A DNA stretch of 64,000 bases from Perkinsus olseni (taxonomy: Eukaryota; Perkinsozoa; Perkinsida): contig JABANN010000046.1 in NCBI GenBank assembly GCA_013115125.1, positions 1 through 64,000 on the forward strand, given 5' to 3'. Shown here piece after piece: positions 1-10,500 of this stretch. Position 1 is the stretch's first letter. Every line of letters starts with the position of its first letter. The translations under genes and the position numbers were made by a program. Under the pieces are notes generated by a model, which made no database searches, was not told where the DNA came from, and worked only from the letters and a program-made list of their open reading frames with translations.

Positions 1-1010
1 CTGTGTGTGATTTACATCCACTAGAACCCCAACACTTCGTGTGCGCACTTTACCACACATAGTATTCGACGCAGCGCGAACGCTGAGAAGCCGAAAATTT
101 CGAGATCGTGCAAAAAAACAATTCTGGATCGAAAATCGATTCTGAAACCGCATTTTACGCGTAAAAATCAATTCCAGAATGGCTTCTAAGTTTTAAAGTT
201 AGTTTACTGAACAGGGGGTTCGTATTCAGCCGATCGTATATCGCTCTTCCTCCGCGAGCACGTGCGAACATTCTCGAGTTGATGAGCAATTTTCACGGCC
301 TACTGGAGAAAACGTGAGCAAAGCATCAAAAGCCCGTGTACGAACCAGAGATGGCTTGGTCGAAGAACATACTTCGCACCAACGACTCGAGGATGGCTGT
401 GGAGGGATGGTGAAGACTGCAGACTAGCACGAAGCACTTAAGACAAATCTTGCGGAAGACCTCAATCTTGTCAATCTTACACATTCTTGCATTTCCTCAA
501 CCCAAGCTGCTCTAGCCAACGCATGCGCAAGCGTAGCATACCCTTCCCTCCCACGAACGGTGGCGAATTATCTCTAGGAGGCCCCTTCCCAACGTAGAAT
601 TTGATTCAAAAGCTGCACAACCTTTTTTTGGAAAATTGAATGAACGTTCGGACTGGGTCCTCTCCAAACTCGTGTGACTTCACACAGTACAACTGCTTGA
701 GTCGGTCCTGCGCCGTGCCCTGCGTCGCCCTCGCTTTGCCGCTCTTGCCGGCGGTCAAACGTGATCTTGCTCCGGTTCGACAATACTCCCAAAGTATTCT
801 CAGCTCCAGTAGAATCCGTTGATGCTGAGAGTCCTTATATCTATATCCATATATCTAGGAAGTTGGGGAATAACTGGTAAATCCACAAGGAGGGAGTTGA
901 CTCGAGAGAAATTCGGAGAAAACCCATCTCGTTGTGGATTAAGGATGAACGTATGTTCAACAGCAGTGACAATGAAGGTAGTTGTTACTATAGTGCATAC
1001 TCATGGTACG

Positions 1011-1048
1011 GCATGCGAAGCAGACGTGATACCTCTAAACCGCGCACC
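1011..1048 (-). pseudogene. tRNA-Ala 5'-half copy (decayed)
   Basis: Read on the minus strand, this stretch matches the first half of the intact tRNA-Ala found about 120 bases downstream. It keeps the D-arm core (GGTATCACG) and the start of the anticodon arm, with CGC in place of TGC at the anticodon position. The anticodon stem no longer pairs fully, and no T-arm or acceptor 3' strand follows. It is a truncated duplicate, not a functional tRNA. Confidence 0.6.
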
Positions 1049-1127
1049 TAATAGTAGGGGTCCTATGCCATGTCCGCATGTAGACCTGTCATGACGTGAT
1101 GCTCATGAGCCCTCGAGCATGAGAGCA

Positions 1128-1199
1128 TGGACGTAACGAGGTTTGAACTCGGGGCCTTCTGCATGCAAAGCAGACGTGATACCACTACACCACACGCCC
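1128..1199 (-). tRNA. tRNA-Ala (anticodon TGC)
   Basis: The 72 bases on the minus strand fold as a complete cloverleaf. The acceptor stem GGGCGTG pairs with TACGTCC and includes a G3-U70 wobble, the classical alanine identity element. The anticodon stem TCTGC/GCAGA encloses the loop TTTGCAT (anticodon TGC). The T-arm contains GAGTTCAAACCTC, and the discriminator base is A. There is no intron and CCA is not encoded. Internal A and B boxes are intact, so RNA polymerase III transcription is expected. Confidence 0.95.
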
Positions 1200-3860
1200 G
1201 ATGGATAACAAGGTCTTATGCAGTCTCCCGCGCTGATATTCCGGCAACCAATCATAGCATCACGAAGTACTTGGACGTAACAGAGAGCTAGTCGTTGTAT
1301 GATTCTCTTTCTACTCAGCAGCACTTCTCTCACAACACTACAAAGATGTCACGGAGTGAAAGATCCCGAGAACGGGCTTAGTGGGGCACCCAACGGAGCG
1401 ACGCCTCCAATCGTGATTGCTACTGCTACGTACAGTTGAACCGTTGTACGTTTGTTCCTCTGACGGTGATCCTCACGGGAAGGCAGTCAGAACAACAACG
1501 GCCTTCCACGGTGGAAGGTAGCTCTCATCATCAGATTTGCGACTTGGATTTGGTATCATGGTAGGCGAAACGGCCAGCCTACAACAGTCGGACGTCAAAA
1601 TCCGTCACTGCAGCGAAATTGAAAATACTACCAGCGAAATTAGTTTCCACATTTCGTCGAAATTGGACTTACTTCGGGTGTGCCGGCGAAATTGATTGTC
1701 CTATCGCGCGCGCTGCCGAGATTGATCTTACTAGGGCATATCTAGGCACGGGTGATCGCTCGCCCTGCGAAATTGATCTTACTGATCGCGAAATAGGCCT
1801 TCGAAAGGTGTAGTGGCTAAGTTAGCCATGACAGAGTAGCACACTATCCTTAACAGTCCCCGGGATTGCTAAGCATAGGGACTGGGTCCCGCTCAACAAG
1901 CACACACATCGGGACAACCAAGAACCAACGCCCAGATCGAGGACTAATCGTCAAGAGCAACACAACACAACTCGCCATAGAAACGTGATGCTCGAGAAAA
2001 GAACGATGCTGGTTTAGTGTGGCAGTACGGTGATATGACCGTGGATAGCAAGGCACCATCCAGGGGGGCCCGTTCGACTGAGCTCTGCTCGTGGCGAATT
2101 AGATTTTTGCACCTAACGCGTTATTACCGCCTGCTGTGATTGGCTTCGAGCGTGTGGCGAATGAGATCGACTGGCCCGGACGTGCTGCGTTCGTCAGGGC
2201 ACCGCGTCAAGAATACGAGGTGGGCAAGCATATAGACTTTACTATGATGTCCTCTCTTGCTGGTATTTTTATTGACCAACTCCGTATTGTTGGATATAAA
2301 GATAAGGGAATGTTAGGGTGCCTTCAAGTAGGGCACAAGGGAACGGGTCGTCCCCGCTCTGGCTCCTGTAGGTTTACCGAACCGGCCATTTTGCCGCTGT
2401 GGGTCAGCCAGCAGCTGCACAACTGATCATCAATGATTTTATTAGCGGCGTCCTCGGGCCCGTTTTCTCTACGGCTGCATCAGAGGATGATAACGTTGAC
2501 GAATGATGAGATGGAACTACGGATTCGTCTTCTCTTCGAAGCCCTGCCGGAGCTTCTAATCTCCATATTTTGAGAGCCTTTTGTTTGTTCCGAGTTGCTC
2601 ATCCGTCCATCTGAGAGATTTGGCTGACGCCTTTTTGCGTCGCTCTTTAACAATCTCCACTGTGTATTGAATATCAAGTCGTTCTTCAACTAATTTCTTG
2701 AGCTTACGATATACTTTTCGTCTCGAAGTACCCTTCCCTGGATTGAGTTAGTGACCACGTTCATGTGACTCGCACTTCGAAGTTAAGTTAACTTAGTTAA
2801 CGAGGCGATCAATGTACGGGTTTGTGACCGCCCGGTGGAAGCTTCCTCCACGACCGACATTCGTGACTGGATGGACTCCATCTGCGGCGCGTCATCGACC
2901 CCGTCTAGACGAGCGCACCGATGACGATACTTCCCCAAGTCCTCGCGAGCGGGCTGGAGCTGCGCGTCTTCGGCTGACAACAGTGACTACCGCTGCCAGC
3001 CACCGAGTTCCTGCGATGTCAAACCGCGAAGTATCGGCTGTATGAAGGAGAACCTCAAAGTCCTCGCCCAAATTTGAGGGCTAGATTCAGTCATCGTAGA
3101 AGCTAATGCGGGGCGATTGATCCGTGATTGATTCCTCCCGCACCGCCAACTGCCGAGTGCGTGTAAGTGAACCCTTTCCCGTACTCCCCAGTGTCACGAA
3201 AGACCCGAGAGTCCTTCTGATGCTGATGGCCTGAACCGCATCAATGCACGGCCCAGACAAAGCCCTAACTAACAGATACTGCGAGACGACAAGTCTCTAC
3301 CTTTCCATTGTTGCACTGTCACCGTTGGAACGGCAGAAGGGGTTTTCATGAACCACTGGCCATCATCGGACTGCGCATACGGTTCTAGGTGCGACGAAGA
3401 TCGATTAACGGGAATGACAATGTCGTGGACCAACTCCCGTTAGTCGCACCCTACATCTTTATGCATATCCGCCCTCCCCCCCCCATCTCTTTCATCAATC
3501 CATGCCGCTGATGTGCATCGCCAAAGCGCGACGAAAGAATTCCGAGACCGTCACAGAAGCGAAGCGGCCGTACAGCGAGTGGACGGAGGATATACTGCAA
3601 CGATGCTCGAGCAAACATCAGCCGTGAATGAGTGGTCGGAGACGAACCCATAACACCCTAAGCCTAGAGATGACCTTGCTAAGGTAACACTTATGCCCAG
3701 ATTGGCAACCATCGTGCACACCAACCTGCGACAACAACGCAACAGACCCCGCTTTAAAGACGTAAATAGGTGAGGCAGCCGAATGATGCTGATTCAATGT
3801 GATGATACGCTGTTATGACAGTGCAGCAGAAGATCCATTAGTGGAGCCCTCCTAGCAGGA
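1200..3860. other. Region without a confident gene
   Basis: Only short open frames occur and none resembles a known family or shows convincing exon joints. A minus-strand frame at about 2783-2980 has a charged, helix-like composition and could be an exon, but I cannot support it. A degenerate short motif repeats at 1613-1795 (separate entry). The first 1,000 bases are likewise without a supported gene. Confidence 0.5.
1613..1795 (+). repeat. Irregular repeats of GCGAAATTGAT-type motif
   Basis: About seven copies of GCGAAATT or close variants lie within roughly 180 bases, several extended to GCGAAATTGATCTTACT. Spacing is irregular (about 20-50 bases). Weaker copies (GGCGAATTAGAT, GGCGAATGAGATCGACT) follow near 2095 and 2155. 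This could be a cluster of protein-binding sites or a decayed short tandem repeat. Function unknown. Confidence 0.4.
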
Positions 3861-3876
3861 TTATCTTCGCGACGGC

Positions 3877-6183
3877 TTAGAAAGTATCAGCCAATGCTTT
3901 AACTTCCTCATCAATACTCAGGTCCTTGAAGTGCTCAATTTCCGCCTTCTTCACGGCCACGAAATTCTTAATTATAGTCTTCCCAAATGCCCCTCCAATC
4001 ACAGTGTCCGACTTCAGACGGTCAACCGCGGAGGCCAAATCTCGTGGTAGCGACTCGTACTCCGCAGCACGGTCGGCCAAGTCACATCGCACCGGCGGAG
4101 GCAAAGGGCTGCCCTTCTTGATACCATTCAAACCGCAGGCAATGATAGCGGCCATCGCAAGATACGGGTTACAGGTGGCGTCCATGCATTTCACTTCAAA
4201 GTTGTTAGGCAGACCTGTAGCATTAGCAGTAAAAGTGTCGATGCCACACAGTCTAATAGGGGCCTCCTTGTCCTCGTATCCCCAGCAACGATAAGTGCCA
4301 GCCCAATAGCCATCGACCATCCTTCGGAAGGAGTTCGTTGTCGGCATTGTGACAGCAGTGAGAGCACACAGGTGGTCCAACACGCCCGCCATAAAGTGAC
4401 CGCCCTTTGCAGACAAGCCGTACGGGCCGCTCGGAGAGACGAGGGCGTTGGCGGATCCGCTCAGCTGCCTTCCTTCCGAGTCAACCTCATAGAAACTCCA
4501 GTGAGAATGCAAACCAGAACCAACCGCAGTCTCGCTTAGCTTCGGCAAGAGACATAGACCAAGGCCATGCTTATCGGCAAGTCTACGCAGCGTCTGTCGA
4601 ATAGTGACCACCGAGTCGGCCATTTTCACAGGCTCATCGCAGTGCTTCACAGCAAGCTCGTATTGGCCCCATGAGGCTTCGGCGTGACACACGTCAATCG
4701 GACGGCACCCATTGGGTTGGTCCTTCAAGGAGGCGAGAAGATCAGCGACGAAGCTCTCGAGGCGTGGCTCGGACATGGCAGCATCATCAGCGAAATTACA
4801 CCGCCGTCCAAGCGGTTTGAAGGGCATACCAGTCGGGGCCTCTGCGCCCTTCTCGAAGAGCATAAACTCGATCTCAACGCCACACTGGATGCGAAGGCCG
4901 AACTCCTTCTCAGCTCGCAGGCATTGCTCTGCTAGCACGGATCGCGGGCACAGTCCAGGCCGACCGGATACTGGATCGAACAGGTTACCGTAGACATAAG
5001 CGACCTTCCGAGAGGTCCCGGGTTCAACTCTAGCACCCGGCAGTATGCCAAGAGTGGAGAAATCACCGAGCAAATTATGGGAGCCCTGGGCCGAAGCGTC
5101 TCCGCAGATAACATCTCCGAAGCTAGGCAAGGCGTTCACGCAGGAAACAAAGGGCACCCCTTTGAGGAGATCCGTCACAGTGCAGCTGTCGTGCAAGACA
5201 ACCGACTTGCTTCTGATCTGGCCACCGACATCACAGGTCACATACCGCAACATCCCCACATCCATGACCCGAAGGGAGTGCAAGAGTGCCTGGCCGAGAC
5301 CAAACTGGTCACCAGAAAACTCCATCTTAGACGGAAGAAAGTACTTGTAGTTGCACTCAACCTCAGGAAGGGCATTCAAAACACCAACACTAGTCTGTGT
5401 CGAGGCCGGAGCGGCCACCACGTGGTTCTTGGTCTCACGATCAGTGCCAGCCGAGCATGGACTGTCGGCGATCTCTATCAAGGCTTCGCGCGTCGTGAGA
5501 ACCCTCGCAAAACCTGCCATGTTCTTGAGGCCAGTGATATGGTCCTCCTCACTAAGGGCGACGCAGGCATCTTCCACCACCGTTACGAGGTACCCCAGGT
5601 CGGCAGCGTCACGGACACAGGACTCCACACACTGGTTAGTCAGCTGACCGACGACCAACAAGTGCTTCACACCGAGGTTGCGGAGGACGTAGTCGATGTT
5701 AGTGCTTTGAAACACCGAGCAAGAAGTCTTCGGCAATAGAATGTCATCGGCTTCCGGTTTGATTTGGGTAAGGATCTGAGCCCCTGGGCTGCCTTTGGGA
5801 ACAAGCAAGGGCCGCGAGGGGCCACCGGACAGCTTGTAGTCCAGACTAGCATCTCGGCAGTCACTCGTGAGGGCCTCTACGTACGTGTAGATTACCTCAT
5901 TCTTCACCTTGTGCTCTCTAGCACACCGCAGCAACTGGGCGATGTTGGTTACCATCGAATCGAGCTTGTCGAAAAAGTAGGGGGAGTCAGAAGGCTGGAG
6001 GTCCGTCCAGACGCCCTCCCCGCGGACCGAGCATTGACGCTGGACGTCGATGACCAAAACCGCACTCTTGCCGTAGGAACCAAGAGGCACATTACGATCG
6101 GACGGAGTAAGGGCATCCCAATCAGCACGACCAGGCACAACTTGGGCAGAGCAATGGCCTGTCATGTGATTAAAACGTTCCAC
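3877..6183 (-). CDS. Isochorismatase-like hydrolase / glutamine synthetase fusion
   Basis: One uninterrupted frame of 768 residues with two enzyme domains. Residues about 38-240 form an isochorismatase/nicotinamidase-type cysteine hydrolase with the expected triad: Asp46 (VLVIDVQ), Lys152 (LPKTSCS) and Cys185 (LTNQCVES). Residues about 285-768 form a glutamine synthetase-type ligase: VEIEF (Glu437/439), SWGQYEL near 504, GSGLHSHWSF near 555, NSFRRM near 617 and NNFEVKCMDATCNPYLA near 660-676 lie at the spacing of GS nucleotide, metal and glutamate sites. Family knowledge: such GS domains may ligate ammonia or amines to glutamate, and fungal FluG is a different hydrolase-GS fusion. I infer that the N-terminal domain releases or processes an amide or amine used by the ligase; substrate unknown. 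It starts at the first Met; a second Met lies at residue 7. No intron is seen, unlike most genes here. Confidence 0.9.
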   Translation of the reverse strand: MERFNHMTGHCSAQVVPGRADWDALTPSDRNVPLGSYGKSAVLVIDVQRQCSVRGEGVWTDLQPSDSPYFFDKLDSMVTNIAQLLRCAREHKVKNEVIYTYVEALTSDCRDASLDYKLSGGPSRPLLVPKGSPGAQILTQIKPEADDILLPKTSCSVFQSTNIDYVLRNLGVKHLLVVGQLTNQCVESCVRDAADLGYLVTVVEDACVALSEEDHITGLKNMAGFARVLTTREALIEIADSPCSAGTDRETKNHVVAAPASTQTSVGVLNALPEVECNYKYFLPSKMEFSGDQFGLGQALLHSLRVMDVGMLRYVTCDVGGQIRSKSVVLHDSCTVTDLLKGVPFVSCVNALPSFGDVICGDASAQGSHNLLGDFSTLGILPGARVEPGTSRKVAYVYGNLFDPVSGRPGLCPRSVLAEQCLRAEKEFGLRIQCGVEIEFMLFEKGAEAPTGMPFKPLGRRCNFADDAAMSEPRLESFVADLLASLKDQPNGCRPIDVCHAEASWGQYELAVKHCDEPVKMADSVVTIRQTLRRLADKHGLGLCLLPKLSETAVGSGLHSHWSFYEVDSEGRQLSGSANALVSPSGPYGLSAKGGHFMAGVLDHLCALTAVTMPTTNSFRRMVDGYWAGTYRCWGYEDKEAPIRLCGIDTFTANATGLPNNFEVKCMDATCNPYLAMAAIIACGLNGIKKGSPLPPPVRCDLADRAAEYESLPRDLASAVDRLKSDTVIGGAFGKTIIKNFVAVKKAEIEHFKDLSIDEEVKALADTF

Positions 6184-7517
6184 TGAGGAAAAGGACAGTT
6201 AGTCTCGGGTAAACGATAGTCTGACAGCAGAACACGTGAAAAGGATGATGTCCGCAGTGACCATAAAATGCACGCCCACATAACAGGACCGCTCACTGTC
6301 GAGCGCACGGAGCGCCACAAGGTGGCGGTTGAGTCGCACTAGCTGCCCAAGAGAAGGTGCTTCAACGAACCCGTCCTGAACCGGCCTCGCGGGAGCGGTT
6401 TAACAACACTGTACACCGGTTAGCTCACAACGATAAATCCTGGTTGCTCAAATTATTCTGGTTGCAATCGACGAAATCACTAGCAAACACAGAAGGGATG
6501 GCCGACGCAACTTTCCGTTCGGGTCAATAGGGTCTGATGGAAGTAGCGTCAGTCGACAACGTGCTCGAGCAATCAGCATCGGAATGGCTAGAGGCTGCGC
6601 AAGAGAGCCTGACAACTTAACCGGAAATTTTTTCGACTAGTTTCGGTTCGTCTCCGAACCAGTTGGTATAATCAATTGTCTCATTCGACAATGATTGCGA
6701 AGCTTGTCCAAAACTTTCTAGCCCGAGTTCAGCTACGAGTTGGCAGCAGCATGAGTGACGTACGCTTCCTCCGAGGGATTGAGTGACGCCAATTTTTGCC
6801 CATGGTCGCTGGTGAGCCTTTAAGCACTTCTTTGCGTTGCTCCACAACCGCGAGAAGCGCAATGCCCGCACTCGCACTTTTTCCTATTTTCGACCCCCAC
6901 GCGGAACACGCGGAGCAACTGACGCCGCTTCGAAGACACGTTCCTGGCCTCTGATACACGGTATTCCATAGAATCACACTCGACCAGATGCCCGATAGAA
7001 TTAACCGAAAACGTAGTATAAATTCGAGTGGCTAAAACCCTCCGCCACAGATCACTTCTCACCACAAGACTGCATCAAGCTCCGGGCGTCCGCATTCGCC
7101 TCCGAAGCAACAACTTACTAAACCCAACACAATGTCACCATCAGAAACTAGCAGCAGTATAAGTTCAAGTGTACTCATCGGCCTTCTACTGTCTCGGGTT
7201 CTCCGGCATCTCCAACTCGTCACCCAAGCGTATCATCAGGTAGATAGAGAGCGCGAAGCCAATAGCCCTGATGAAGCTGCTTCGACACAATCCAGCCGGT
7301 CGGGCCTACCTCAGGGGCGCCTTGTACTTCGGGGCAATGTACTCCTTAGGAGGAGGTGCCATCATACCAGGGAACATCATATTGGTAGGGGTAGTGGTAA
7401 CGGAAAAAGTGCTAGATGAGACTCCAAGCCGTACACAACACAACACTGTTGATCCATGGTCCATCTCAATGTTACACCGCGCACGCCATAGGAAACCACG
7501 CTGTTGAATGACTGTCA
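6184..7517. other. Intergenic region, possible small ORF
   Basis: No recognised gene. A plus-strand frame at 7132-7419 (95 codons, Ser-rich N-terminus, hydrophobic stretch at residues 13-20) follows a TATA-like AGTATAAATT at about 7014. It overlaps the minus-strand frame 7306-7521, whose end (Met/Pro-rich, then KEYIAPKYKAPLR) also looks coding. One of the two may be real, but I cannot decide which. Confidence 0.3.
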
Positions 7518-10500
7518 TCAAGAGCCGCTCTGCTGGGTGCCTCCGAGAGAGGACTGCTGAGAGTACAAGTCCCCACAGAGAGTCACCACACTTCGCGACT
7601 CGGACGTGAAGTCTCCGTTCGCACCGTCCATGCTGTCTTCCACCTTGACGAGTATCTCACTGCCGCCCTGATGAAAGACACCCAGGTTCGATCCCATCCT
7701 CTACCATTTCTCCCGTCATTTACCTGCACTCCAGTGCTATCAAACGACGCTATCTTCTCTGCATCCTTGATACAGTTACCGCCTAGCCACAGGCTTACCT
7801 GCTCGAATACCCCATCACCACACACCAGGAAAACCCGAAATAAACTCACCCTCGCTCCGCTAGCCCCCGTGGAAACCGCCGTCAGCAAGCGATTGGCGCA
7901 GACGTCTGTGAGGTGATTTTCCGACAAGTCCAGGGACAGCGTCGGATGCCGAAGCACGTACCTGCGTAGTAGCTAACCTATACAGCATGAACCTAGACAC
8001 AGCAGTGGCCAAGAGTGGCTCCAACGAACAGCCATCAAGACTTGCTCGCACTCACGTCATAATGAACTCAGAAAGCACATCGGTCATATTATCAGTCAGG
8101 CCGAGATTCCGGAGAGTTATGGTATCCACTGTCGTCCCCAGCCGGAGCGTAGTCAAGAGGATCTTCGCCACCAAGGGCATCTTGCAGTTAGTCACAACCT
8201 GCACACCTTACCGTACTGACACCATAGACGCCCTACCGGAAAGTACCAAATTCTTGATCCGTTGCCCGCCGGGCATGAGCTTGGTGCCGACCCCCACCCC
8301 GAGGCCCATGCCCCCCACGGACTTCGACAGCTCCTCTCGATCCATCTCGCCGTCCACAGTCACTAAGGCATCGTAAGGTACCTACGGCGGAGCGATGGAA
8401 TGAAGACCGAATGAGAAGGTATTATTACATCATTGAGTTGCTCGTTGAGGAACTGAACTAGACTGCCGGGCTGCTTGGAGTCCACTGAGGCCTCCTCAGC
8501 GCGGAAGGACTCAGGCACCACTGGGCCAATAACCTGGGTAGGGAGGATCGGAAAAAATGCCGGGCCCGGGGGTCGAACCAGGGACCTACCTGCCATCCCT
8601 TCTGCTGCAAGGCCTTCGCCCTCAGCACAGTCCAGCCAGTTTTTTGATACCGTTTGGTGTGAACGTTAAACAAGGCATCGGGCTCGACCACGATGGCAGT
8701 CTACCAGAACAACGAAAATAAAAAATCTCTCACAACAAGCAACATGAATAAGCCTGCTTACCATATATTGCGGCAAGGCCATGTCGGCGTTCACCACGCC
8801 ATCCACAACATAGTCTGTCGTCACTGACTCCGAGGAGTACCTTATGAGCGAAGAAAAAGGTGTAACAGGTATTCGAACCAACAGCCTTCCAATGTCCAAA
8901 CGAGGATCTTAACGGAATGAACTAGAAGAGCCCTCCAATTGCTGAGCCCCCTTTACCCCAACAACGTGATGGCCTCCCGAACTCTTTGAACCCCCGATGG
9001 CACGATCTTCTCCTTGCCTCGAGCCTCCACCATACCCTTCCTCAAAACATTCAGCGCAGCCGTGTCGCTCGGCAGCAAACACAACCAGACCAACATGCGC
9101 CTCCACGACGGAGCCTGCGCATGATGAGTAACCCTGACTTCGTCAAATGCAGGACCAGGAAGAACATACCTGGTCTTCGGGTAAGTCCAAGATCCTTTGC
9201 CTGTGCTGCCTAAGCAACATTGTGGCCTCCGGGCTACCCGTGCCATGCTCGGCAGCTGAAACGACAGAACATCCACAGACAGCGACAGCGATGCGACTAG
9301 TTCGACTTGTTGGAACAGGTAGCATCAAAACACCCTATAGCGGCTCTGCTTATGACTCTTGAAGATCCAGAAAAAAAACACGGTGTTCGACAATCTCCAG
9401 CGGCCTCCGGTCGCTTCCACTCACAATTTCCAACGACGAGTCTCCCAATGGCAGTCCTTTTCAAGCGCGAACCCAAACTATCTCTAGTGGTGGTAGCGGT
9501 CGGAAGCCGATACCGCGACACAAAACGTAGAAAGAACCCCTTCATGCATTACCGGTGACAGCACTCGCCGAAAGCACTGCGAAGATCGCCTTCGCGTCAC
9601 TCTCGTAAAGCGATCTTTTCTCAGCGAAAAGCCTCTTGCACGTGTTGGACCTGCAGACATACCATCACCGCCCTACCCAGTCCCTCTGCTCCTACCTAGG
9701 ATCGGTAGCCAAGGCGATGGCCTCGGCCAGCTCCTCGACGTCCGAGGCTCTCTCCAACTTCGTCAAGGGACGCTTACTCACCAACTGACGCAGAGGGAGA
9801 GTAAAGGGTGCTCACTACGACTAGCACTAGCGTACCGAATCATGAGTGGTCCCCAGAGACATCAGCGCCCTGATTGCACCAGGTACCGATATCGGGCCTG
9901 CGAGGGTGAACAGAGTTATACCCGGACGGCCCGTTACAACGAAGTACCCTGCCCTCTGACGATCCTGTCTGTCAATGTAGTCCAAAGGCTAACCGAACCC
10001 CCACCAGCGATCGCTATGCCCTGTCCCGTCACCGCGCCGGAGGCCTGGAGGGAGATCGATCCAGGGACGCATGAATGGCAGATGTAGAGTACCCACCCTT
10101 GCCCGATTCGTCAGCAATCTCGCTAGATGCTTGGCCAGCTGTTGAGTGTCCGCTGGCCTCGCTGCTGAGTTCTTAACAGCCTTCTCCGTCATGTTGGCGA
10201 GGGCCGTCACGAGCGGCTGGTCAACTTCCGGCAGACACGCTACTGCTCTTATTATCTGAGGTCACACAGAGCCACTCATAGTAGATGCACGCGTTGGTGT
10301 AATAGTAATACGATCGATCCGAGGTGCCTGCCATACGAGACAAAATCCCGAGAAAAAGAAGATACAATTTGCGAACAGGGAATCAGTGGGGAGCGTAAGC
10401 TCATCAGGAAAAATTTTGCCACTTTAGGTGGGATCTTAGGAGCATTATTTCTGTGTATAATGACTATACCGCGCACGATGATCATGTGACAACAGAATGA

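Noticed and set aside
5018-5034. B-box-like GGGTTCAACTC inside the GS domain coding sequence
   Set aside because: The reading frame is continuous and conserved here; the match is imperfect and explained by coding.
5077-5739. 220-codon plus-strand frame opposite the fusion enzyme
   Set aside because: Antisense shadow of a strongly conserved enzyme; no family resemblance of its own.
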